39,326 bases of DNA from Dehalococcoidia bacterium (GTDB lineage: Bacteria; Chloroflexota; Dehalococcoidia; GIF9; AB-539-J10). The notes beneath the pieces are model-generated. The model saw nothing but the letters and a program-made list of their open reading frames with translations, made no database searches and was not told the DNA's origin. A program made the translations under genes and the position numbers. Of the stretch, positions 7,658 to 15,634 are shown piece by piece. Location: the NCBI GenBank assembly GCA_029859145.1, contig JAOUDT010000001.1:1-39326 (forward strand), read 5' to 3'. How positions within the stretch are numbered: position 1 is the first letter of the stretch; each line of letters begins with the position of its first letter.

Positions 7658-7698
7658 TGTTCTCAATACATCATTTCCTCCTTTTGACATATTCTGAT

Positions 7699-8217
7699 TC
7701 AGAGTAGAGCCTCGATTATTGCCTTATTGAATTTTGGCAGGTCAGCAGGTTTGCGCGAGGTGATGATATTGCTATCCCTGACCATCGGTTCATCGACCCA
7801 GATAGCGCCGGCATTTTTCAGGTCTACCGCTACCGAAGGCCATGAAGTCACGCGGCGTCCCTTGACTATATCGGCTGAGATCAGGAGCTGCGGGCCATGA
7901 CAGACTGCGGCGATTATCTTGCCCTCACCGTGCGCCTTTCGTACCAGATCAACCATCGGCTGGTGCAGACGCATCTTGTCGGGAGCATAGCCGCCGGGGA
8001 CAATTATGGCATCAAGCTGGCTGGTTTCAACCTTGTCGGCGGTTGTATCTACCGTCACCCTGGCTGAGCCTCTCTTTCCTGTGTAACTTCTCTTCGAGCC
8101 GCTGCCCACAATCAGCACACCGGCACCCGCATCTTTCATCGCTCGGAGCGGTTCCGTGAGCTCAGAGTCTTCAAAATCATCCTCAGCCAGAATTGCAATG
8201 CGTTTTCCTGCAAGCAT
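7699..8217 (-). CDS. DJ-1/PfpI family protein (class I glutamine amidotransferase-like)
   Basis: 172 residues, the usual length of the PfpI/YhbO branch. The nucleophile elbow AAVCHGPQLLIS places Cys106 next to His107, and Glu16 (in DDFEDSEL) is the conserved acidic partner. Members of this branch have been reported as proteases, glyoxalases and deglycases; the exact reaction is contested and cannot be set from sequence. It is cotranscribed with the upstream RAM-like gene (42-base gap) and sits beside stress proteins. Confidence 0.92.
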   Translation of the reverse strand: MLAGKRIAILAEDDFEDSELTEPLRAMKDAGAGVLIVGSGSKRSYTGKRGSARVTVDTTADKVETSQLDAIIVPGGYAPDKMRLHQPMVDLVRKAHGEGKIIAAVCHGPQLLISADIVKGRRVTSWPSVAVDLKNAGAIWVDEPMVRDSNIITSRKPADLPKFNKAIIEALL

Positions 8218-8259
8218 ACGCGCTATCTCCTTTCTGAATTGGCAGTCTTTCTCCTGGTG

Positions 8260-8565
8260 CTAGTTTTTTCTCACCCTCCTTTTGTGTGGTGTGGAGCCAC
8301 CTGAAGCAAGGAGGTCAGGCGAAATTTCATTATCTCGAGTGATTAACAGACGTAGGTCTTCGGTGATGCCATCAATGCATCCAAGGATCGGCATTATCGC
8401 TTTAGCCAGGCTCTGCCTGTCTGCAGCTTCAACCATGGCAATGATGTTGGGATACCCTTCCAGCCGGTCAGCAAGAACAATTCCTGCCCTGTTCCGCAGC
8501 ATTTGAACCGCGTAGTCGCAACTCCTATCCACAATATCAAGTAACATGTACACCCTTACGCTCAT
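8260..8565 (-). CDS. Stand-alone Lrp/AsnC ligand-binding (RAM)-like protein
   Basis: 101 residues starting MSVRVYMLLDIVD after GGAGGTGCAAAGAA. The pattern beta (VRVYMLLDI), helix (CDYAVQMLRN), beta (GIVLADRLEGYPNIIAMVEA), helix (DRQSLAKAIMPIL), beta (DLRLLITRD) fits the RAM fold of Lrp/AsnC regulators without the DNA-binding domain. Such proteins are seen alone in many bacteria and archaea and may bind small molecules. An upstream in-frame extension lacks a ribosome binding site and was discarded. It leads the PfpI-type gene. Confidence 0.7.
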   Translation of the reverse strand: MSVRVYMLLDIVDRSCDYAVQMLRNRAGIVLADRLEGYPNIIAMVEAADRQSLAKAIMPILGCIDGITEDLRLLITRDNEISPDLLASGGSTPHKRRVRKN

Positions 8566-8884
8566 TTCTTTGCACCTCCTGATCCACTCATGATTTGTGG
8601 ACCATGCCACGCTGCGATAGGATGGGACTCAAAGCAATCCAGCGTTTGCCATCCGGCGTAGAAGAGCACAAGCTTATTAACATCGAGGATGCAACGCAAT
8701 GTCGGGTTTAGGGACTGAGTTTGCCCATTTTGTACTAATGCAGCCACCATTGATTTTCTCCAAGAGAGCTTCGGTAGGAGTATTCTATAAAGCTGGCGAT
8801 GGCAAAGTCATAAAATGGGGGTGGAAAAAGTTACAAAATTATGACATTTGCGGAAGTATTGGAGAGTTCGGGCAGAAAGCACTT
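8566..8884 (-). other. Intergenic region with no recognised gene
   Basis: About 320 bases between the RAM-like gene and the response regulator. It must contain the promoter for the RAM-PfpI transcript, but no convincing -35/-10 pair was seen; A/T-rich patches occur at 8780-8850. Open frames here have no ribosome binding site or recognisable protein. Confidence 0.5.
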
Positions 8885-9583
8885 TCAGGCGGACGGCAGA
8901 TCCATGATGTAGCCTGTCTTGGGTATCGTGCGAATGAGCTTGGGACTATCAGGTTCAATTTCTATCTTTTCCCTTAGTCTGCTAATCCACGTGCGTAGTA
9001 TCTGTACATCGTCCCGATATTCAGGACCCCAGATTCGTGTGAGAAGCTCACTGTAAAGCATGAGCTTTCCGGCGTTCTGGGCGAGTTCGCTGAGCAGAAG
9101 CCACTCAATGCGTGTCAGCCTGATGTCTCGTCCCTTCATGAGGACAAGCCGCCTTTTGAAATCAATGGTCAACTTGCCCACCGAGAGATGGTCATAGGTC
9201 TTCCGTTTTTCAGACGGTGCCAGGCGGCGCCTAACTGCCTCAATGCGGGCAACTAATTCATCGGGGCTGAAGGGCTTGGCCAGGTAGTCGTCGGCACCGA
9301 GGCTGAGCCCCTTTACCTTGTCTGCATTGGTTCCCTTGGCGCTGAGGATGATAGTTGGTACCGGGGAAAAGGTACGGAGCTCCTTTAATGTCTCAAGGCC
9401 ATCCTTTTGGGGCATCAAGATATCAAGCACAACCAGGTCCGGCTCCAGCGCCTGCACCTGCTCTAAAGCTTCTACGCCATTGCTGGCCGTGGAAACCTCG
9501 TAGCCTGAAGCCTTTAGCTTGGAGCTGAGGAAGTTGAGAATGCGCTGCTCATCGTCGACTACGAGGACACGAAACTGTCTCAT
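8885..9583 (-). CDS. Response regulator, OmpR/PhoB family
   Basis: 232 residues. The receiver domain (1-120) has the acidic pair Asp10/Asp11, the phosphoacceptor Asp54 in LVVLDILMP and the lysine in YLAKPFSPDEL. A winged helix of the OmpR type follows (about 130-228), with SELLTRIWGPEYRDDVQILR and the C-terminal hairpin IRTIPKTGYIM. It is presumably phosphorylated by the divergently encoded histidine kinase. There is no clear Shine-Dalgarno sequence, and the predicted promoter puts the start of transcription about 25 bases before the ATG. Confidence 0.94.
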   Translation of the reverse strand: MRQFRVLVVDDEQRILNFLSSKLKASGYEVSTASNGVEALEQVQALEPDLVVLDILMPQKDGLETLKELRTFSPVPTIILSAKGTNADKVKGLSLGADDYLAKPFSPDELVARIEAVRRRLAPSEKRKTYDHLSVGKLTIDFKRRLVLMKGRDIRLTRIEWLLLSELAQNAGKLMLYSELLTRIWGPEYRDDVQILRTWISRLREKIEIEPDSPKLIRTIPKTGYIMDLPSA

Positions 9584-9615
9584 GACATTGTTCTTTACAT
9601 ATTAATTTGCTTGAA

Positions 9616-9644
9616 ATAATATCCGCAAATGCAAGCTGTGTCAA
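9616..9644 (-). promoter_or_regulatory. Sigma-70 promoter of the response regulator
   Basis: On the minus strand, TTGACA (9644-9639), a 17-base spacer, then TATTAT (9621-9616). This is a near-perfect primary sigma promoter directed at the response regulator. Confidence 0.75.
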
Positions 9645-9662
9645 ACATCTGTTTTGTTTTTG

Positions 9663-9691
9663 TTGACTGCCGAGCAAGGCGGAATTAGAAT
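9663..9691 (+). promoter_or_regulatory. Sigma-70 promoter of the histidine kinase
   Basis: TTGACT (9663-9668), a 17-base spacer and TAGAAT (9686-9691) on the plus strand, with the start expected near 9698. Its -35 lies only about 19 bases from the divergent -35, so the two promoters are back to back. The same hexamers and spacing recur at 17039-17067. Confidence 0.7.
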
Positions 9692-9736
9692 ATAAACAGT
9701 TGACCTGATTGGCAGGCCGATACAAGGAGGATGCCA

Positions 9737-11749
9737 GTGGAAGACGAACTTAGAAACAGCGGTATTGATGTGCTTGGCGCCGTGCCCTGGGGTACTCACT
9801 TTTGCCAGTTCTATAAGAGCAAGCAGGACCTAATTGACACACTTGTCCCTTACTTTAAAGCAGGTCTGGAGACTAATGAATTCTGCATGTGGGTTACCTC
9901 TGAACCCCTCATGGTAGCCGAGGCACGAGAGGCCATTAGTGGAGCAGTGCGCGATTTTGACAAATACCTGCGACAAGGACAGATAGAGATAATCCCATAC
10001 AATGAATGGTATCTTCTGGGAGGCACGTTCGACGATGACCGCGTGCTCGCCGGCTGGATCAGCAAGCTAGAGCAGGCTCTGGATAGAGGCTATGACGGCC
10101 TGCGACTGACGGGCAACACATTCTGGCTGGAGAGAAATCATTGGCAGGCTTTCACGGAATATGAGGCAAAGGTGAACGACGTCATCGGCAAGTATCGGAT
10201 GATGGCAGCATGTACCTACAGCCTCGACAAATGTGATGCCACCGCCGTAATCGACGTGGTTCAAAACCATCAGTTCGCCCTGGTTAAACAGGAAGGCAAG
10301 TGGGATATCATCGAAAGTGCTATCTACAAGCAGGCAAAACAAGCATCGGCGGAGAGCGAACAAGACTTGAACCGTGCCCAGGCTGTGGCTCATACCGGAA
10401 GCTGGCGCCTGGATGTGCATCGCAACCAGCTTCTGTGGTCCGACGAGACCCACCGTATCTTCGGGGTCCCCAAAGGGAAGCCCATGACTTACGAGACTTT
10501 CCTCGCCAGCGTTTATCCGGAGGACCGGGCATACGTTGACCGGAGCTGGACGGCGGCTCTTCACGGCGAGCCATATGACATTGAGCACCGTATCGTTGTG
10601 GGCAACGAAGTGAAGTGGGTTCGCGAGAAGGCCGAACTAGAGTTCGATTCAAAGGGTGAGATTAGAGGCGGTTTTGGAACTGTTCAGGACATCACCCAAC
10701 GCAAACAAGTGGAAAATGAACTTAAAGTCCGAGACTTCGCCTTTGCCTCGGCTGCCAGTGGTATTGCTATTGCGGACCTGGATGGCATTGTGACCTATGT
10801 GAATCTTGCCTGTCTCAGCATGTGGGATTACGAACAGAAAGAAGAGGTGGTTGGTAAGCACGCCGTCAACTTCTTTGCAGATAAAAATGAGTTTAATGCG
10901 GCACTGAAGGTAGTCTTGAAGGAAGGTGTATGGCGTGGTGAAGTAAAGGCTAGGCGGACTGACGGGTCAACTTTCGATGTGGAGGTCTTGGCAAACCTGG
11001 TTGCCGATGCTGATGGCGAACCCTTCTGTATGATGGCTTCCCTTTTGGATATCACCGAACGTAAGAAACTTGAGCAGCTTAAAGACGAGTTCATTGGACT
11101 CGTATCTCACGAATTGCGGACACCATTAACCGTAATCGGCGGCTGTTTAAGTACTTTGCTCAGCGAGCGGACCCGCTTGTCACCAAGCGAGGTAAAACAA
11201 CTAATCAAAGATGGCCTTCTAGAAAGCGAGTCCCTCTCCCATCTCATAGAAAACCTGCTGGAGCTTTCACGAGCCCAGGCTCAGCAGCTGGCTCTCTATC
11301 CGGAACCGATTGACATCAAAACCCTGGTTAGAGATACGGTATCTAAGATAAAACGGCAGGCTCCTGCACACCGGTTCGTTACCTCTATCCCAGCTGAGCT
11401 TCCATCAATAAACGGTGACCCCTTGAGAATCGAACGCATACTCTACAACCTGCTGGACAACGCAGCCAAGTATTCTCCGCCGGGTAGGCAGATAAAAGTC
11501 TCAGTTAACGCAGAGCCAGAGAGTTTAGTTATAGGAGTCAGTGACAGGGGTAGGGGCCTATCCTCGAGCGAGCAGGCCAGAATCTTTGGCCCGTTCCGGC
11601 GTCTGGAGAACAAAAGGCCCGACAAAGCCAGAGGGGCTGGGCTCGGCCTGATGGTTTGCCGGAGACTGGTGGAAGCCCACGGTGGGGAAATCTGGGTCGA
11701 GTCCAAGAAAGGCAAGGGGTCAACTTTTTTCTTCAGTCTGCCCCGCTAG
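9737..11749 (+). CDS. MEDS-PAS-PAS sensor histidine kinase
   Basis: About 670 residues. The N-terminal 170 residues (GAVPWGTHFCQFYKSKQDLI, then FCMWVTSEPL) form a MEDS domain, named from methanogen and DcmR-type sensors. Two PAS domains follow (about 205-325 and 330-450), then HisKA with the phosphoacceptor His458 in LVSHELRTPL, and the HATPase with N box NLLDNAAKYS and G boxes SDRGRGLS and GAGLGLMVCRRLVEAHGG. No membrane segment is seen, so it senses a cytoplasmic signal. The ribosome site AAGGAGG abuts the ATG at 9731, so the in-frame GTG at 9737, six bases downstream, is the better start. It diverges from its likely partner response regulator. Confidence 0.92.
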   Translation: MEDELRNSGIDVLGAVPWGTHFCQFYKSKQDLIDTLVPYFKAGLETNEFCMWVTSEPLMVAEAREAISGAVRDFDKYLRQGQIEIIPYNEWYLLGGTFDDDRVLAGWISKLEQALDRGYDGLRLTGNTFWLERNHWQAFTEYEAKVNDVIGKYRMMAACTYSLDKCDATAVIDVVQNHQFALVKQEGKWDIIESAIYKQAKQASAESEQDLNRAQAVAHTGSWRLDVHRNQLLWSDETHRIFGVPKGKPMTYETFLASVYPEDRAYVDRSWTAALHGEPYDIEHRIVVGNEVKWVREKAELEFDSKGEIRGGFGTVQDITQRKQVENELKVRDFAFASAASGIAIADLDGIVTYVNLACLSMWDYEQKEEVVGKHAVNFFADKNEFNAALKVVLKEGVWRGEVKARRTDGSTFDVEVLANLVADADGEPFCMMASLLDITERKKLEQLKDEFIGLVSHELRTPLTVIGGCLSTLLSERTRLSPSEVKQLIKDGLLESESLSHLIENLLELSRAQAQQLALYPEPIDIKTLVRDTVSKIKRQAPAHRFVTSIPAELPSINGDPLRIERILYNLLDNAAKYSPPGRQIKVSVNAEPESLVIGVSDRGRGLSSSEQARIFGPFRRLENKRPDKARGAGLGLMVCRRLVEAHGGEIWVESKKGKGSTFFFSLPR

Positions 11750-12025
11750 AAAGGGACAAATGTGGCTGGGGCTAGCCCTCAGACAGCAAAATGAGACTTG
11801 TTATCATTGATCTAGACTAGGGCCGCCCGCAGAGTCTCTGTACGGCTGCGATGAGATGACCCAAAGGTCGTTCAGAAGGTTCTCCGACAAGAGGCCTCAG
11901 CGCCACAGGTTTGAATCCCGCTCAGCTCACTCTCTGTTGCCCTGATCAATATCACTATGCGACGCTCTGGTCAGATTGACTAGACCTATCTCAAAGGCAT
12001 TGACTAAGGTGTTACAATATTCTTG

Positions 12026-12364
12026 ATGAAGGGTTATACATTGAGAGAGGCTGCGCAAGCCTTGGGCGTCTCCATAGTTACAATCCGCCGCTATATTAAA
12101 TCTGGCAAACTGAAGGCCAAGCTAGTCCCATCCAAGTTCGGCGATTCATATGTCATCGAAGACCTACCCCTGCCCTCCAAGCCCTTATCAGATGATACCA
12201 TGCGGGTCCAACCCCTTATCAATAGAATAGAACAGCTATCGCAGGAAGTCGGATATTGGAAAGCCAAGGCAGAATTGCTTCAAGAACGATTACTGCTTCT
12301 AGAAGCCCCTAAGCAGACCCCTAAGCAAAGATGGTGGCAAAGGCTATTCAAGCCCTGGCACTAA
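12026..12364 (+). CDS. MerR/excisionase-type helix-turn-helix protein
   Basis: 112 residues. The N-terminal 55 residues (MKGYTLREAAQALGVSIVTI, then RRYIKSGKLKAKLV) match the helix-turn-helix of MerR/excisionase proteins that bind short DNA sites. A predicted coiled coil (about 65-95, RIEQLSQEVGYWKAKAELLQ) and a basic, Trp-rich end follow. The ribosome binding site is weak (AAGGTG at long spacing). It stands alone between two gene-poor segments of about 275 and 220 bases with no integrase nearby, so it may be a relic of a mobile element or an orphan regulator. Confidence 0.75.
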   Translation: MKGYTLREAAQALGVSIVTIRRYIKSGKLKAKLVPSKFGDSYVIEDLPLPSKPLSDDTMRVQPLINRIEQLSQEVGYWKAKAELLQERLLLLEAPKQTPKQRWWQRLFKPWH

Positions 12365-12585
12365 ATAGACACGCGCTGATCACCAGTAACGTCTCTATTT
12401 CTACGCCTAATAACCCTTGATCAGGGTGCCACAGACTCGAATCTTGCATGGCCTATCGGAAAGACAATGTTCTTCTGCTATCCAATATGGCGCGCAAGAT
12501 AGAATCCAGTTTCAGAACAGGGTTTGTTTTCTAAAGGGCTGAATAGCTAGGTGAGCAAAGAACAGACCAGCGACTAGGCCTTGAC

Positions 12586-13287
12586 CTATTCCTTTTTTCG
12601 TTGCTTCTTCAATAGACCTTCATGGTAGGGGCAAATCTTCCGACAGATATTGCACGAAAGAACCCACCCGCCGCCTTTGGTGTAGGAATTGGAACGCTCT
12701 CTGCATAGCTTCTGGTCTATGGTCACCCCGTCAAGAGCATGCTGTGGACATGAATCTATACACAGTGTGCATTCAGAAATACAACCTTCATAAGATGCAA
12801 TCGGATCCGGCTCTAAATCAATAGACACAAGAATAGCGCCCAGCCAGATCATATTCCCGAACCTTTCGTTCATAAGAAGAGTATTCTTTCCAAGTACCCC
12901 TAGCCCAGCGAGGACACCTGCGTGTTTCAGTGATAGAATCCCTCTGCCATGATTCCGGTCCGTATCCCAGTATTCATACGGATCAGCGGAGGGAATCGGA
13001 ACTGACACAACGCCCTTCGTTTCTAATTCATCTGATGCATGAAAGGAAATCCAATCCACTTTTTCGACCATTTTGTTTCTCACTAGGGTATAGGGTGCAT
13101 TGGTTCTAGCCTGAAGGGTGCCTAGGGGAAAATGAGATGCGAAGACAACTGCAGATCTACAGTCAGGGTAGATATCACACGGGTGGAAGCCTTTCGGAGC
13201 ATCGGAAAACCGAGCCACTGGAGCAACCCCACAGATATCTGCCCCGTACTGGATTACCCTCTTCTTAATTGTCCTGGAACTGATCAT
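12586..13287 (-). CDS. Epoxyqueuosine reductase-like 2[4Fe-4S] protein
   Basis: 233 residues. The N-terminal part (YGADICGVAPVARFSDAPKG, then YPDCRSAVVFASHF) resembles the QueG/reductive-dehalogenase-like fold. Near the C-terminus are two cluster motifs, Cys-x3-Cys-x2-Cys-x3-CysPro (CISECTLCIDSCP) and Cys-x2-Cys-x3-CysPro (CNICRKICP), with the extra cysteine in QKLCRERS. True QueG is near 350-380 residues and has a HEAT-like tail; this protein lacks it, so a tRNA-modifying role is doubtful. The ATG at 13287 gives MISSRTIKKRV; a GTG six codons upstream is possible. Confidence 0.72.
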   Translation of the reverse strand: MISSRTIKKRVIQYGADICGVAPVARFSDAPKGFHPCDIYPDCRSAVVFASHFPLGTLQARTNAPYTLVRNKMVEKVDWISFHASDELETKGVVSVPIPSADPYEYWDTDRNHGRGILSLKHAGVLAGLGVLGKNTLLMNERFGNMIWLGAILVSIDLEPDPIASYEGCISECTLCIDSCPQHALDGVTIDQKLCRERSNSYTKGGGWVLSCNICRKICPYHEGLLKKQRKKE

Positions 13288-13414
13288 AGAGCCCAGCCCT
13301 ATCACTAAGAATCATACCATATGCTAAGCTAGAGTCACCTACATTCAACAAAAGCCTACACTGGCTATAGTAGAACACTGACGCTGCCCAAACAATAAAC
13401 TCTTTGCAGATTCG

Positions 13415-14446
13415 CTAGCGGGCACAGTTCGGCCAAGGCCTTTCGCCAAGGGCAATGCGGCAGAGGTCAGTGATGAATATGCTGGGCAGTTTATACTGCA
13501 AGCTGGGTCGCCTGAAAACTCCGTAGCATATAGGGCAGGAAGTTATCATGGCATCGGCACCCACCGATATGGCGTCCTCGAAGTTCTTCTTCTGGATGTC
13601 CACGGCAAGCTCTCTATTGACGTAGATAAGGGGAGCTGAGCAGCAGAGGGCGTCTACCCCATCATATTGCCTGGGTGGTCTCTCCACGCCGACAAGCTCG
13701 AAGATCTCATCTAGGAAAGCATCATATTCATGCATCCATCTGGTGGCGCAGTTGGCCTGGTAGGCGACCTTCTTGTTCAGACTGGTGACGTTATCTTTGT
13801 GGTCCCTTACGTAATTGCGCAGGTATTCGAATAGGTGCATATACTTGAAGTTGACTTTGAAACCGTACTCCTTGGCTTTGACCCCTGGCAGGACAAAACC
13901 CTCATTGTGTATGAACACGATCTCTTTGCCCAGGCTGGCTAGATTGCTCAGGACACGCTGGCCGTACTTTTTCACGAAGCTCTCGCCACCCATGTGTACA
14001 TTGCCGGCCAGGTTCGCGTAGTCATAGCCCCTGACCACCGTCATGCCTTTGAATAGCTGGCTGTCGAGTGTGCCCTCGGGGAACTGCTCAAACCGGAAGG
14101 AATCGAATGACAGCACCGGCTTATCGGGGTCGCCTGGTATAACCTGCCTGTGTTCTCCGTGTCCCTCGAGCGCATGGGCTAATTCCTGAAGCACCGGCTT
14201 GCCGACCGCCACTATGGGAGAGGTGCCTATTTTCTCCTGCAGCTGGAAGATGAGGTCAGAAGGGTCAGCTCCGGTGGGGCAGTAATCCATACAGGCCATA
14301 CAGGTGGTGCACTTGCTCAGTATTTCGGCATCTTTGCCCTCCATGAGCAGCCTGACCTCCGCAATCGCCTTGTCCCCATCATAATCGACATACCGGCAAT
14401 TCACCAGGCAGTCGCCACACAAGTTACACTTTGTAGCATCCCACAT
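13415..14446 (-). CDS. HdrD/GlpC-like (Fe-S)-binding protein with CCG domains
   Basis: 343 residues. The N-terminus has two 4Fe-4S motifs (CNLCGDCLVNC and CTTCMACMDYCPTG). The C-terminal half carries two cysteine-rich CCG-type domains, with NCATRWMHEY and ALCCSAPLIY in one and TSCPICYGVFRR in the other. This is the catalytic architecture of heterodisulfide reductase D and related disulfide or electron-transfer subunits. No HdrA/B/C, HdrE or flavin subunit adjoins, so its partner is unknown. The ATG at 14446 is six bases after AAGGAGG; the GTG at 14452 would touch that site. Confidence 0.87.
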   Translation of the reverse strand: MWDATKCNLCGDCLVNCRYVDYDGDKAIAEVRLLMEGKDAEILSKCTTCMACMDYCPTGADPSDLIFQLQEKIGTSPIVAVGKPVLQELAHALEGHGEHRQVIPGDPDKPVLSFDSFRFEQFPEGTLDSQLFKGMTVVRGYDYANLAGNVHMGGESFVKKYGQRVLSNLASLGKEIVFIHNEGFVLPGVKAKEYGFKVNFKYMHLFEYLRNYVRDHKDNVTSLNKKVAYQANCATRWMHEYDAFLDEIFELVGVERPPRQYDGVDALCCSAPLIYVNRELAVDIQKKNFEDAISVGADAMITSCPICYGVFRRPSLQYKLPSIFITDLCRIALGERPWPNCAR

Positions 14447-14494
14447 TGCCACCCTCCTTCTTAGTAATAACTAGCTTCTCCGAGATGTTGGCGC

Positions 14495-14503
14495 ATTATA
14501 ACA
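14495..14503 (-). promoter_or_regulatory. Extended -10 promoter of the HdrD-like gene
   Basis: TGTTATAAT on the minus strand (14503-14495) is an extended -10 element (TGn plus TATAAT) about 50 bases before the start codon. The matching -35 is poor, as is usual for extended -10 promoters. Confidence 0.5.
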
Positions 14504-14578
14504 TCGTCCGCATCGGCAAGCGGAAGGGCACAGTCACTGGATTTCCGACAGAATGGGCATAATGTTAAAATTGGTCAT

Positions 14579-15559
14579 ATGCCAGCGAATCTGCCGCCAC
14601 AGTATTTTGAGGCTGAGAAGAGACTCAGGGCAGCCCGGGAGCCCGAGGAGAAGGTTGCGGCCCTGGAAGAAATGCTGGCCATTATGCCCCACCACAAAGG
14701 CACGGATAGGCTCCGTGCTGTGCTAACACAGAAGATTGCCAAGTTTTCTCAGGAGGCAGAAAGAAAGTACGCCACAGCCCGCAGAGCGGGCTTCTATATT
14801 ACTCGGGAGGGCGCTGGACAGGTAATGCTGGTCGGGCCAGCCAATACCGGAAAATCTCAGCTGCTGGCGGCGGTAACCGACGCCATCCCCGAGATAGCGG
14901 AATATCCCTTCACGACCAAGACCCCTATTCCGGGAATGATGAAATTTGAAGATATTCAGATACAACTGGTGGATACGCCGCCCATCGGCTTCAAGGAAGT
15001 GAGAGTACTGCTATCAAATGTCCTTAGGAGCGCTGATGTCATTGGCATTGTAATAGATTTATCCCTGGAGCCCACGGGCCAGGTAGAGGCAGCTCTCCAG
15101 GGACTGAGAGAAGCCAGAATAGAGCCCTTAACGGACGGTGGTACACAGGTGACTCCGGGAAGTTATCCCCGCAAGATGTTGATCTTGGGAAACAAGAATG
15201 ATTTGGCTGGTTCCAATGAGAATTGGGAGCGCTTGCGTTCGCAATATGCCAGACTGTTTCCCATGGTCTCCATTTCAGCCAGGGAAGGCCGCAGCCTTGA
15301 GGACTTCAAAAGAGCAATCTATCAAGCCCTCAATATAATCCGGGTTTATACCAAGACCCCGGGCAGCAAAGCCGACCTGACTGACCCTATGGTACTGGAG
15401 AAGGGTAGCACACTGGAAGAAGCTGCTGAAGCCCTCCATAAGGACTTCTATCAGAATTTGAAGTATGCCGTCGTCTGGGGCTCAGGTAAGTACGATGGGC
15501 AGAGGGTCAGCAAGGGACATGTCCTTCAGGATGGCGATATAGTTGAGTTTCATATCTAG
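14579..15559 (+). CDS. GTPase with C-terminal TGS domain (OBG/DRG-like)
   Basis: 326 residues. An N-terminal helical segment (1-65) precedes the G domain: G1 GPANTGKS (86-93), G3 DTPP and G4 NKND. The end, KYAVVWGSGKYDGQRVSKGH, is a TGS domain. It belongs to the OBG/DRG group within the TRAFAC GTPases, of which members associate with ribosomes. DTPP replaces the usual DTPG in G3. It starts at an ATG without a clear Shine-Dalgarno, so may be translated from a near-leaderless message. It is divergent from the HdrD-like gene. Confidence 0.88.
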   Translation: MPANLPPQYFEAEKRLRAAREPEEKVAALEEMLAIMPHHKGTDRLRAVLTQKIAKFSQEAERKYATARRAGFYITREGAGQVMLVGPANTGKSQLLAAVTDAIPEIAEYPFTTKTPIPGMMKFEDIQIQLVDTPPIGFKEVRVLLSNVLRSADVIGIVIDLSLEPTGQVEAALQGLREARIEPLTDGGTQVTPGSYPRKMLILGNKNDLAGSNENWERLRSQYARLFPMVSISAREGRSLEDFKRAIYQALNIIRVYTKTPGSKADLTDPMVLEKGSTLEEAAEALHKDFYQNLKYAVVWGSGKYDGQRVSKGHVLQDGDIVEFHI

Positions 15560-15634
15560 ACAAACCTCAAAAAGCGTCAACAACCCCTGAGCAAAGTGAC
15601 AAAACTGCTGTCTTTTATATATTCTGGCTCAGAC

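Noticed and set aside
7424..7690. Open frame of 88 codons overlapping the USP 2 gene
   Set aside because: It runs in another frame over the universal stress gene, and only the leader part has a ribosome-site-like sequence. Treated as a shadow.
8699..8977. 92-codon plus-strand frame
   Set aside because: It overlaps the end of the response regulator on the other strand and lacks a ribosome binding site.
11880..11935. T-loop-like GGTTTGAATCCC as the end of a tRNA
   Set aside because: The T stem does not pair and no upstream cloverleaf could be built.
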